Origin: Aquifex aeolicus | GTDB taxonomy: Bacteria; Aquificota; Aquificia; Aquificales; Aquificaceae | Assembly: GCA_011375045.1 (NCBI GenBank) | Contig: DRNB01000077.1 | Location: 1 to 5,571 of the forward strand | Direction: 5' to 3' | Length of the DNA stretch: 5,571 nt | In this document: one piece after another, positions 1 to 5,571 of the stretch | How the letters are laid out: each line of letters begins with the position of its first letter | Position numbering within the stretch: the first letter of the stretch is position 1 | Made by a program: the position numbers and the translations under genes | The notes under the pieces: model-generated | The model's database searches: none | What the model was told of the DNA's origin: nothing | What the model saw: only the letters and a program-made list of their open reading frames with translations

Positions 1-1403
1 CTCTTGGGGTAGTCGCCGGGAAGACCCCTGTCGACCCCGAACTGCGCCATCAGGAGATCGTAAACGGTTGCTACCGCTACCTTCTGTCCGTCCACGGTCT
101 CCACGTACTTGACGGGGACGCCTCTTTTGAGGGTTCTGCCGCCCGCAAAGTCGTGGAAGCTAACGAGGAGAACCTCATCGGCTCCTTCGAGGAAAGTAAG
201 AACAGGATCTATCTCGGAACCGTCCAAACCGTCCTTGAGCTCGAGGTTCCACTTGCCCTTCTCCTTGCCCCATCTGAACCCGAGCGTTCCGTTGGGCATC
301 TTCGGGGAGTTGGTTTTGGCGTCCCACATGAGGAGCTTCCAGTCCCCGTTCTCTACGTCCCTGTATTTTTCTATCCTGTTCGCCCTCAGATACTTGCCCG
401 GCCTGAGTTCCCCGTCCTTTTCATCCAGAACCACGAGGAAGGGGGAGTCGCTGTACCTCTTTACGTACTCTATGAAGTAGGGGGTCTGCTTCTCGTGGTG
501 GAACTCCTTAAGGATAACGTGGTTAACAGCCATCCAGAAGGCGCCGTCCTCACCGGGCCTTATGGGTATCCACCAGTCGGCATACTTGGAAACCTGACTG
601 AAGTCAGGGGAGAAGACCACCAGCTTGGTTCCGTTGTTCTTGGCTTCGGCTACGTAGTGGACGTCCGGCGTTCTGGTCATGTTCAGGTTGGATCCTGATA
701 TGGCTATGAAGGCGCTCTCGTACCAGTTGGCGCTCTCGCACACGTCCGTCTGCTCACCCCACGCTTCGGGGTGGGCTGGGGGCAGGTCGCAGTACCAGTC
801 GTAGAAGCTGAGCATGGCTCCTCCCAGCAGGGAGAAGAAGCGCGATCCACCCGCAAAGCTGAACATGGACATGGCGGGTATGGGGGAGAAGCCGAAGATC
901 CTGTCGGGTCCGTACTTCTTTATCGTGTATATCATCGCCGAGGCGATGATCTCTAAAACCTCATCCCAGCTCGATCTCTTGAAGCCTCCCTTACCCCTCG
1001 CCCACTGGTAAGCCCTTCTCTTCTCGGGATCCTCCACTATGCTCGCCCACGCCTTGACGGGATCTCCGTGCTCCTGCTTTGCCCTTCTCCAGAAGTCCAG
1101 GAGCTTGCCTCTCACGTAGGGGTACTTGACCCTTATGGGGCTGTAAACGTACCAGGAGGCGGATATACCCCTCTGACAACCTCTGGGTTCATAGGGAGGG
1201 ATGTCCTTGTTGAATATGGGGTAGTCGAGCATCTGGAGCTCCCAGGTAACCAGACCGTCCTTTACGTGAACGCCCCAGCTGCAACCTCCCGTGCAGTTAA
1301 CGCCGTGGGTGCTTCTGACGACCCTGTCGTGCTGCCATCTGTTTCTGTAAAACTCTTCCCACTCTCTTGCCTTTGGATCGATTATGTCTTTGATCCAGCT
1401 CAT
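1..1403 (-). CDS. narG: Respiratory nitrate reductase alpha subunit NarG, N-terminal part (runs off left edge)
   Basis: Catalytic molybdopterin subunit that reduces nitrate to nitrite, normally on the cytoplasmic face of the membrane with NarH and NarI. The frame is open for 467 codons from ATG 1403 to the window edge, roughly 40% of a usual NarG of about 1,200 residues. The [4Fe-4S] ligand set is visible: H33, C37, C41 and C76, in the STHGVNCTG and EPRGCQRG contexts. The FYDWYCDLPP motif supplies D206, equivalent to the Mo-ligand Asp222 of E. coli NarG. Other matches to E. coli NarG recalled from memory include GFSPIPAMSM (171-180) and GFRWG. The N-terminus starts MSWIKDIIDP, with no twin-arginine signal, which argues for a cytoplasmic enzyme. 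The start is fixed by AAAGGAGGT at 1419-1411, 7 nt before the ATG. It follows the cytochrome gene by 24 nt, so co-transcription is likely. narH, narJ and narI would be expected beyond the left edge. Confidence 0.96.
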   Translation of the reverse strand, partial: MSWIKDIIDPKAREWEEFYRNRWQHDRVVRSTHGVNCTGGCSWGVHVKDGLVTWELQMLDYPIFNKDIPPYEPRGCQRGISASWYVYSPIRVKYPYVRGKLLDFWRRAKQEHGDPVKAWASIVEDPEKRRAYQWARGKGGFKRSSWDEVLEIIASAMIYTIKKYGPDRIFGFSPIPAMSMFSFAGGSRFFSLLGGAMLSFYDWYCDLPPAHPEAWGEQTDVCESANWYESAFIAISGSNLNMTRTPDVHYVAEAKNNGTKLVVFSPDFSQVSKYADWWIPIRPGEDGAFWMAVNHVILKEFHHEKQTPYFIEYVKRYSDSPFLVVLDEKDGELRPGKYLRANRIEKYRDVENGDWKLLMWDAKTNSPKMPNGTLGFRWGKEKGKWNLELKDGLDGSEIDPVLTFLEGADEVLLVSFHDFAGGRTLKRGVPVKYVETVDGQKVAVATVYDLLMAQFGVDRGLPGDYPK

Positions 1404-1410
1404 ACGCCCA

Positions 1411-1419
1411 ACCTCCTTT
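1411..1419 (-). promoter_or_regulatory. Shine-Dalgarno site of narG
   Basis: On the minus strand AAAGGAGGT lies 7 nt before ATG 1403, inside the 24-nt gap after the cytochrome stop codon. It is a near-perfect anti-16S match and fixes the narG start. Confidence 0.85.
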
Positions 1420-1427
1420 CTCCTTGC

Positions 1428-1907
1428 TTAATACTTCGATGATTCGACAAGCTTCCTTCTGACGGACTTGAGTCTGCCTCCCCAGACAGCCTGACTCACG
1501 AAGAGCAGACCCAGAAAACCGCCGAAGGCAAAGATGAAGAGTCCCGCCGGAAAGCGTCCCGTCTCCTCACCCTCCTGCGCCATCTTTTCGAAAAAGGCAG
1601 CAAGGTGGGAGATCTCCTCGTCGGTCAGGTTCGCTTCCCTGTAAATGGGGGTCATCGTGGGGAACGCTGTTCCCCCCTGAAGCACAGCCTTGATACCCTC
1701 CGCACCACCGTATCTTGTAAAGACCTTTGTGAGATCGGGTCCGAGGGTGCCGCCCGAACCGTCAACCTTGTGGCACGCCATACACTGGAGACCTCCGTTA
1801 CTGAAGCGTATCTCTCCGAAGAAGAGCTTTTTACCCGTCTGGGGGTCTCCAGCGAGGGAAGGGGATATTGAGATCAGGAATAAGAGGAATGTAAGTAAAT
1901 ACTTCAT
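1428..1907 (-). CDS. Membrane-anchored monoheme c-type cytochrome upstream of narG
   Basis: A 159-residue class I-like cytochrome c. Numbered from ATG 1907, residues 1-19 form a Sec signal peptide (hydrophobic core, SPSLA then GDP). Heme attachment is C42-M-A-C45-H46. The GPDL segment (56-59) is typical of small cytochromes c, and M85 in FPTMTPIY is the probable distal heme ligand. Residues 120-143 form a hydrophobic helix followed by RLKSVRRK, which would anchor the protein with its heme domain outside the cytoplasm and a positive tail inside. GTG at 1910 is an in-frame alternative start, but AAGGAGGT at 1921-1914 is 3 nt from GTG and 6 nt from ATG, so I choose ATG. It lies 24 nt ahead of narG, which suggests a role in electron transfer linked to nitrate respiration. 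Thermus narC, a diheme cytochrome, is a known case of a cytochrome gene leading a nar operon; this one has a single heme, so orthology is not claimed. Confidence 0.9.
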   Translation of the reverse strand: MKYLLTFLLFLISISPSLAGDPQTGKKLFFGEIRFSNGGLQCMACHKVDGSGGTLGPDLTKVFTRYGGAEGIKAVLQGGTAFPTMTPIYREANLTDEEISHLAAFFEKMAQEGEETGRFPAGLFIFAFGGFLGLLFVSQAVWGGRLKSVRRKLVESSKY

Positions 1908-1913
1908 CACCCC

Positions 1914-1921
1914 ACCTCCTT
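1914..1921 (-). promoter_or_regulatory. Shine-Dalgarno site of the cytochrome c gene
   Basis: AAGGAGGT on the minus strand. A GTG and an ATG are adjacent codons here (1910 and 1907). The 6-nt spacing to ATG matches that of hypB and is close to the 7 nt of narG, while GTG would leave only 3 nt. The site therefore favours ATG 1907. Confidence 0.75.
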
Positions 1922-1929
1922 GGAAAAAT

Positions 1930-1958
1930 ATTTTTAGAAATTATCATGAGTTTGTCAA
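1930..1958 (-). promoter_or_regulatory. Candidate sigma-70 promoter for cytochrome c and narG
   Basis: The gap between argG and the cytochrome gene (1908-2001) is sharply AT-rich compared with its surroundings. On the minus strand it holds a perfect -35 TTGACA at 1958-1953. At 16-17 nt spacing the -10 is only fair (TAAAAA or AAAAAT, 4 of 6 consensus bases, within 1936-1930). Transcription would start near 1923, giving a leader of about 16 nt that just includes the Shine-Dalgarno site. I see no strong hairpin plus T-run terminator for argG in this gap, so read-through from argG remains possible. Confidence 0.5.
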
Positions 1959-2001
1959 GTTTTTAAGAAGTTTATTAAATTCTAAATTTTTAACCTGAAA
2001 G

Positions 2002-3210
2002 TCAGCTTTGCCCCCTCCTCCTGACGGAACCCAGGGTCCTGAGGGGGAGACCCCAGATCTTGGTGAACTTGGCTCCCGCGAGGTGATCGAAGGCATCCTC
2101 CTCCGAGTAGGTGGCGAGGCTCTCCGAGTAAAGGGAGAAGGGGGAGCGCCTCCCCACGACGCTTACCTGTCCCCTGAACAGCCTGAGCCTCACCTCGCCG
2201 GTAACGTACCGGGAAAGCTCGCGGTTGAAGGCGTCTAAAGCTTCCCTGAGGGGGGTAAACCAGAGCCCCTCGTAAACGAGCTTGGCGTACTCGTGGGGCA
2301 CGTGGGAGAGGAAGTAGTGGTAGGTGAACCTGTCGGTAACCAAGGAGAGCAGATCCCTGTAAGCCTCATACAGGAGCGTTGCCCCCGGGGCTTCGTATAT
2401 CTCCCGGCTCTTTATGCCCACCAGTCGGTTCTCCACCATGTCTATGCGCCCTACGCCGTGTCTGCCTGCAACGGCGTTCAGATCCTCTATGAGACGGCTC
2501 AGGAGGGTGTAGTTCTCGCCGTTTAAGGAAACGGGAACCCCTTCCCTGAAACCGATCGTTATCAGCTCAGGTTCTCCGGGAGCCTCTTCAGGAGAGACCG
2601 TTATCTGGTAGGCGTCTTCGGGAGGTTCCCGCCAGGGATCTTCGAGGGGACCGCACTCTATCGAAACGCCCCAGAGGTTCCTGTCTATGGAGTAGGGTTT
2701 TTCCCTGGTAACCCGAACGGGGATGCCGTGCTTCCTCGCATACTCTATCTGCTCCTCCCGCGACCTGAAGCTCCACTCCCTTACCGGGGCTATCACCTCG
2801 AGATCGGGGTTAAGCGCCCAGACCGAGAGCTCGAAGCGCACCTGATCGTTTCCCTTGCCGGTGGAGCCGTGGGCGACGCAGTCCGCCCCGAAGCGCTCCG
2901 CCAGCTGAACGAGCTTTCTGGATATCAGGGGACGGGAAAGGGAAGCGGTAAGGGGATACCTCCCCTCGTAAAGGGCTAAAGCCCTGAGGGTGGGAAGACA
3001 GAAGTCCCTTGCGAACTCCTCCCTCACGTCCTCGACGATAACCTCGACGGCTCCGGACGCCCGGGCTTTTTGGGGGATCTCTTCGAGCTCCTCACCCTGT
3101 CCCACGTCCGCCGTGTAGGTTATAACTTCGTAGCCCTTTTCCGTTAGCCAGCGGACTATAACCGAGGTGTCGAGTCCTCCGGAGTAAGCTAAGATAACCC
3201 TCTTTGCCAT
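2002..3210 (-). CDS. argG: Argininosuccinate synthase
   Basis: Condenses citrulline and aspartate with ATP to argininosuccinate, AMP and PPi, the penultimate step of arginine synthesis, in the cytoplasm. At 402 residues it is full length for the family. The N-terminal ATP-pyrophosphatase loop is AYSGGLDTS (8-16). TADVGQGEE (33-41) follows, then the substrate segment YPLTASLSRPLI (85-96), HGSTGKGNDQVRFE (114-127) and YSIDRNLWG (173-181). The C-terminal part has the family pattern SLYSESLATY and IWGLPLR. No frameshift or missing key residue is seen. ATG 3210 lies 13 nt after the stop of the ATPase gene, so it may be the last gene of a three-gene operon. There is no recognisable Shine-Dalgarno site, but TATAAT sits just upstream, which may allow a leaderless transcript. 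No other arginine gene is in the window. Confidence 0.97.
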   Translation of the reverse strand: MAKRVILAYSGGLDTSVIVRWLTEKGYEVITYTADVGQGEELEEIPQKARASGAVEVIVEDVREEFARDFCLPTLRALALYEGRYPLTASLSRPLISRKLVQLAERFGADCVAHGSTGKGNDQVRFELSVWALNPDLEVIAPVREWSFRSREEQIEYARKHGIPVRVTREKPYSIDRNLWGVSIECGPLEDPWREPPEDAYQITVSPEEAPGEPELITIGFREGVPVSLNGENYTLLSRLIEDLNAVAGRHGVGRIDMVENRLVGIKSREIYEAPGATLLYEAYRDLLSLVTDRFTYHYFLSHVPHEYAKLVYEGLWFTPLREALDAFNRELSRYVTGEVRLRLFRGQVSVVGRRSPFSLYSESLATYSEEDAFDHLAGAKFTKIWGLPLRTLGSVRRRGQS

Positions 3211-3216
3211 AGGACT

Positions 3217-3222
3217 ATTATA
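3217..3222 (-). promoter_or_regulatory. Candidate -10 box for a leaderless argG transcript
   Basis: A perfect TATAAT on the minus strand ends 6 nt before ATG 3210, so transcription would begin at or next to the A of the start codon. No -35 match is seen at 16-18 nt spacing, because that region is GC-rich 3' coding sequence of the upstream gene. The match may be chance, or translation of argG may be coupled to the gene before it. Confidence 0.35.
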
Positions 3223-3223
3223 T

Positions 3224-4141
3224 TCAGAATTCCCTCAGGTCCCGGGCAAGCTCTAAAAGCTCCTCCGCTCCGGATACGTCCCGGGCTCTGAGGCTTACCC
3301 TCAGGAGCCTGTAGCGGGAGAACCTCCTCCTCACCTCCTCCAGATACCTCTCCTCCTGCTCCTTCCTGAGCTTCAGGAAGGTGTCCCTGACCTGAGCGGG
3401 AAGAACCTTGTTTACAATCAGCGCTCCGATTCTGAAGCCCATGCTCTCGATCTCCTCCACAAGCCTCGAGGTCTCGAGGAGGGGTAGCCTTTCGGGGACA
3501 AGAACCGGCACAAAGAGGGTTTCCTTCGCGGACAGGATGCGGAGAAGACGGCTCAGGCGATTCCTTCTGCCTCTCAGAACCTCAATGACTCTGTCCTCCT
3601 TCCTCACGCCCTCCGCGGCGGACCTCAGTCTGTAGATCTTCTCCCTACGCTTCAGAAGCTCTTCGAGCCACTCTCCCGACCTGATGGCTTCCCTGAGGAG
3701 GCGGAGGGTGTGTCCCGTGGGTGCCGTATCCAGAATCAGGCAGTCGAACTCTTCGAGGAGGCGGGGGATCCTCCGGGATAGGCTGTCCAGCAAAACCGCT
3801 TCCTCCGCACCGGGAGCGCTTCCGGCGCTTCTCAGAAGGGATTCAAACCTCCCCAAAACCTCAGGGTTCACAGTTTCCTTAAGGGTGGAGATGACCTCCT
3901 CCACATACTCCCTTAGCTCGAGGGAGGTGTCCAGCTCGCAGGCGTGGAGATTTCTTTCGATCTCGACGGGCTCCCTTCCGACGGGTCTTTCGAACACATC
4001 CGAGAGGGAGTGAGCGGGGTCTGTGGAGATCAGAAGCACCCTTCTGCCTTCCCGGGCTACGGTGAGCGCCACCGCCGAGGAGAGGGTCGTCTTGCCCACA
4101 CCTCCCTTGCCGCAGAAGAGAAGGAGTCTGGAGCTAAACAT
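3224..4141 (-). CDS. ArsA/Get3-family ATPase, single domain
   Basis: A SIMIBI-class P-loop ATPase of the ArsA/Get3 type. From ATG 4141 it has 305 residues, one ATPase domain as in Get3, not the duplicated form of E. coli ArsA. Visible motifs are the deviant Walker A GKGGVGKT (11-18, signature K12), switch I DPAHS (41-45), the family motif APGAEEA (109-115), switch II DTAPTGHTLRLL (138-149), and VNKVLP near the C-terminal third, matching the adenine-recognition segment. No CxxC zinc motif and no arsenite-type cysteine cluster are evident. ATG 4180 is open in frame, but it would overlap the upstream gene by 38 nt and add 13 residues before a normal family N-terminus; ATG 4141 follows that gene's stop by 1 nt. 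GGAG at 4157-4154 is a distant Shine-Dalgarno candidate, and translational coupling is likely. No arsB or arsR is nearby, so arsenite export is not supported; the client is unknown. Confidence 0.88.
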   Translation of the reverse strand: MFSSRLLLFCGKGGVGKTTLSSAVALTVAREGRRVLLISTDPAHSLSDVFERPVGREPVEIERNLHACELDTSLELREYVEEVISTLKETVNPEVLGRFESLLRSAGSAPGAEEAVLLDSLSRRIPRLLEEFDCLILDTAPTGHTLRLLREAIRSGEWLEELLKRREKIYRLRSAAEGVRKEDRVIEVLRGRRNRLSRLLRILSAKETLFVPVLVPERLPLLETSRLVEEIESMGFRIGALIVNKVLPAQVRDTFLKLRKEQEERYLEEVRRRFSRYRLLRVSLRARDVSGAEELLELARDLREF

Positions 4142-4142
4142 A

Positions 4143-4616
4143 TCAGAGAAGGTCTCCGAAAAGGTCTCCCATAAGAGCAACTATCATGAATCTGGGGAAT
4201 CTGCCGGCAAAGGCAGCTATCAGGAAGGGGGTTCTGCGCATTTCGAAGATCCCCGCGAGCCAGCAGACCACCTTGAAGGGTACAGGTGTAACCGCAGCTA
4301 CGAGGACGGCGGCGACTCCGAACCGGTTGAAGAGAACCTCACCCTTTACGAAGTGCTTTTCCCCTACAACCCTTCTTACAACGGGTTCCCCTAACTTCAT
4401 CCCGAGGGTGTGGGCTGTTAGACCGCCCAGAACACTCGCAACGGTGGCGATGAGGGCGGCTATCAGGGGATCGAGACCCAGAGCCGTCCCGCCGGCTATG
4501 AAGGGGTCAGGGGGAACAGGCTGGACGATGCTCTCCGTGTAGGAGATGAGAAATATACCGGCGTAACCGTAGGATTCGACCGCCTGCGTCGCCCAGACCC
4601 TCAGGGATTCGAACAT
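4143..4616 (-). CDS. Small VTT-domain (DedA/YqaA-like) inner membrane protein
   Basis: A 157-residue membrane protein. The pattern fits the VTT (SNARE-associated, DedA/YqaA) family: an early re-entrant-like segment with ESIVQPVPPDPF (28-39), a long hydrophobic stretch at 49-72 with small residues (GGLTAHTLG), then NRFG, TPVPFK (110-115), an AG pair (121-122), and a last helix with GRFPRF (138-143). The R/F and proline motifs between the last helices are the best diagnostic. It is shorter than typical DedA proteins of about 200 residues and nearer to YqaA. DedA relatives are linked to lipid scrambling and membrane homeostasis; the substrate here cannot be read. It heads the minus-strand cluster and is followed 1 nt later by the ATPase gene. 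GAGGT at 4624-4620 is only 3 nt from ATG 4616, an unusually short spacing, and no better start is seen. Confidence 0.8.
   Translation of the reverse strand: MFESLRVWATQAVESYGYAGIFLISYTESIVQPVPPDPFIAGGTALGLDPLIAALIATVASVLGGLTAHTLGMKLGEPVVRRVVGEKHFVKGEVLFNRFGVAAVLVAAVTPVPFKVVCWLAGIFEMRRTPFLIAAFAGRFPRFMIVALMGDLFGDLL
4146..4169 (-). repeat. 12-bp tandem imperfect repeat at the 3' end of the VTT gene
   Basis: On the minus strand GGAGACCTTTTC (4169-4158) is followed directly by GGAGACCTTCTC (4157-4146), 11 of 12 bases identical. It encodes the terminal GDLFGDLL. The second copy places GGAG 12 nt before the ATPase start and may serve as its weak ribosome site. Confidence 0.7.
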
Positions 4617-4625
4617 CGAACCTCT

Positions 4626-4654
4626 ATTCTATAACTCCCGGGCTTTCTTGACAC
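4626..4654 (-). promoter_or_regulatory. Candidate promoter for the VTT/ATPase/argG cluster
   Basis: On the minus strand GTGTCA (4654-4649, 4 of 6) and TAGAAT (4631-4626, 5 of 6) are separated by exactly 17 nt. The predicted transcript start falls near 4619, only a few bases before ATG 4616, so the GAGGT motif would be largely outside the mRNA. The -35 overlaps the opposing hypB -35. Confidence 0.4.
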
Positions 4655-4675
4655 CCCTGAAGCGGACAGTAACTT
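4648..4675 (+). promoter_or_regulatory. Candidate sigma-70 promoter for hypB
   Basis: A perfect TTGACA at 4648-4653 stands 44 nt before ATG 4698, nearly the same distance as in the cytochrome promoter (45 nt). The -10 is weak: TAACTT at 4670-4675 with 16-nt spacing matches 3 of 6. The leader would be about 16 nt and would contain the Shine-Dalgarno site. Confidence 0.45.
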
Positions 4676-4682
4676 AAAAGTG

Positions 4683-4691
4683 AAAGGAGGT
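4683..4691 (+). promoter_or_regulatory. Shine-Dalgarno site of hypB
   Basis: AAAGGAGGT lies 6 nt before ATG 4698. An in-frame GTG at 4680 precedes this site, so it would add six residues that include the ribosome site itself. The site therefore rules in ATG 4698. Confidence 0.9.
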
Positions 4692-4697
4692 TCACCC

Positions 4698-5411
4698 ATG
4701 TGCGGAAGCTGCGGTTGCTCGGAACACGACCACCTGAGCTCTCCGGAGAGAACAGCTCTCGAGGTGAAGGAGCGGATCCTCTCCGCAAACGACAGACAGG
4801 CGGAGGTTAACAGACAGCTCTTCAACAGAGCAGGCGTGCTCGCCGTGAACCTCATAAGCTCCCCCGGAGCAGGCAAGACGTTCCTCCTGGAGAAAACGGC
4901 GGAGTGGACGGGGGGAAGACTCCGCATAGGGGTCATAGAGGGGGACCTTGAGACGGACACGGACGCGGAGCGCCTCCGCAGCGTGGGGGTGCCGGCTTAT
5001 CAGATCACAACAGGTCAGGCGTGTCATCTCGACGCCTTCATGGTTTACGAGGGGATACAGCACCTCCCCCTCGAGGATCTGGACCTCCTCTTCATAGAAA
5101 ACGTGGGGAACCTCGTGTGCCCGGCCGGCTACGACCTCGGCGCCCATCTGAACGTGGTTCTCCTCTCCACAACGGAGGGGGAGGACAAACCCGCCAAGTA
5201 TCCGGTGGCTTTCCGGTGCGCGGATATGATGCTCGTAACCAAGTGGGACCTCCTTCCCTACACGGACTTCGATTTCAGGAAGGCTGCCGCCTTAGCCCTC
5301 AGGGTGAACCCGAAGCTGAGGATCCTGAAGGTTTCCTCGAAGACGGGAGAAGGCTTCCCTGAGTGGGTATCCTCCCTCGAAGAGAAGGGGTCGGAGGTCT
5401 GGAGGGGATGA
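4698..5411 (+). CDS. hypB: Hydrogenase nickel incorporation GTPase HypB
   Basis: A 237-residue cytoplasmic GTPase that, with HypA, loads nickel into NiFe-hydrogenase precursors. The N-terminus MCGSCGC carries the CxxCGC high-affinity nickel motif (C2, C5, C7), followed by a minimal His pair (H10, H12) in place of a long His-rich tract. The P-loop is SSPGAGKT (54-61). EGDLETDTDAERL (81-93) fits the family. The G-domain metal site C109-H110 in GQACHLD is present, as is C141 in ENVGNLVCPAG (134-144). STTEGEDKPAKYP (157-169) and TKWDLLPY, in the place of NKxD, complete the GTPase signature. Length and motifs are normal. The start follows the strong Shine-Dalgarno site at 4683-4691. It is divergent from the VTT gene and overlaps the next gene by ATGA. 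No hypA, hypC-F or hydrogenase structural gene is in view. Confidence 0.96.
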   Translation: MCGSCGCSEHDHLSSPERTALEVKERILSANDRQAEVNRQLFNRAGVLAVNLISSPGAGKTFLLEKTAEWTGGRLRIGVIEGDLETDTDAERLRSVGVPAYQITTGQACHLDAFMVYEGIQHLPLEDLDLLFIENVGNLVCPAGYDLGAHLNVVLLSTTEGEDKPAKYPVAFRCADMMLVTKWDLLPYTDFDFRKAAALALRVNPKLRILKVSSKTGEGFPEWVSSLEEKGSEVWRG

Positions 5412-5571
5412 GACAGAGAGCCCTGAAGGAGCACCTCCGGGAAGAGCGAAGGGTAAGGATAATAAGGACAGCCTGCAGGCTCTTTGCGGAGAAAGGTTAC
5501 CACAGCGCAACCATGCCCGACATAGCTCAGGCTCTCGGAATGAGCGTCGGCAACCTCTACAACTACTTCGA
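5408..5571 (+). CDS. TetR-family transcriptional regulator, N-terminal DNA-binding part (runs off right edge)
   Basis: 54 codons are present before the right edge. The translation shows the TetR helix-turn-helix: TACRLFAEKGYHSATMPDIA (21-40), QALGMS, then VGNLYNYF (47-54). The pattern A..LF.e.G...T...IA...G.S.G.LY.YF is the family signature. The C-terminal ligand-binding domain, which would tell the inducer, is outside the window. The start ATG 5408 overlaps the hypB stop (ATGA), and GGAGGT at 5393-5398 lies 9 nt before it, inside hypB. It is therefore almost surely co-transcribed and translationally coupled with hypB. Its target is unknown. Autoregulation of the hypB promoter is possible, although I see no strong perfect palindrome in 4617-4697. 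Confidence 0.88.
   Translation, partial: MRQRALKEHLREERRVRIIRTACRLFAEKGYHSATMPDIAQALGMSVGNLYNYF

Noticed and set aside
153..698. Plus-strand open frame of 181 codons
   Set aside because: It is antisense to narG, whose translation matches the family throughout. The plus-strand product has low-complexity composition and no recognisable domain or ribosome site.
1068..1442. Plus-strand open frame of 124 codons
   Set aside because: It lies opposite the narG start, including the Fe-S ligand region, and spans the cytochrome/narG junction; no domain or ribosome site supports it.
1941..1958. Possible FNR/CRP-type site in the promoter before the cytochrome gene
   Set aside because: TTGAC is followed by TGATAA but the spacing and the second half do not fit TTGAT-N4-ATCAA, and the symmetry is poor.
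3224..4141. Arsenite-pump ATPase ArsA
   Set aside because: It has a single ATPase domain, no evident metalloid-binding cysteine cluster, and no arsB, arsD or arsR nearby; only family membership is supported.
4142..4180. Upstream ATG 4180 as start of the ArsA-family ATPase
   Set aside because: It would overlap the VTT gene by 38 nt, has no ribosome site, and adds residues created by the 12-bp repeat in another frame; ATG 4141 gives the normal N-terminus just before the P-loop strand.
4631..4648. TetR operator centred on CCCGGG
   Set aside because: Outside the central six bases the arms match only in part (6 of 9 per half-site), which is too weak to call an operator.
4680..4697. GTG 4680 as hypB start
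   Set aside because: The extension would encode the Shine-Dalgarno site itself, and the CxxCGC nickel motif is expected right after the initiator Met at 4698.
4692..5147. Minus-strand open frame of 151 codons opposite hypB
   Set aside because: hypB on the plus strand has every family motif and a strong Shine-Dalgarno site; the antisense frame is a codon-bias shadow.

Overview
The window looks like ordinary chromosome of a thermophilic, respiring bacterium, most likely a member of the Aquificota (inference). The support is indirect: protein composition rich in Glu, Lys and Arg, heavy use of AGG/AGA and ATA codons, very compact spacing, and a gene set joining nitrate respiration (narG), a c-type cytochrome and a nickel chaperone for NiFe hydrogenase (hypB). 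No mobile element, CRISPR array, tRNA or rRNA is visible.

Layout. Positions 1 to 4616 hold five genes on the minus strand, read from right to left: a small VTT/DedA-type membrane protein, a single-domain ArsA/Get3-family ATPase, argG, a membrane-anchored monoheme cytochrome c, and the first 467 codons of narG, which leaves the window at position 1. The first three are spaced by 1 and 13 nt and form one likely operon. A 92-nt AT-rich gap with a TTGACA promoter candidate follows argG and probably starts a second operon, cytochrome c then narG (24-nt gap). To the right of position 4616 transcription is divergent: hypB reads rightwards and overlaps by 4 nt a TetR-family regulator cut by the right edge.

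How the genes work together. NarG is the catalytic subunit of respiratory nitrate reductase. The cytochrome, with a heme domain outside the cytoplasmic membrane and a C-terminal anchor, could exchange electrons with the same respiratory chain. HypB delivers nickel to a NiFe hydrogenase, so hydrogen-driven nitrate reduction is a reasonable but unproven reading. ArgG (arginine synthesis) has no clear link to its neighbours. The pairing of a Get3-like ATPase with a VTT membrane protein is the least explained part.

Most of the window is familiar. The items most worth a second look are the VTT/ArsA-family pair, the cytochrome placed ahead of narG, a possible leaderless start for argG, and overlapping divergent -35 boxes between the VTT gene and hypB.
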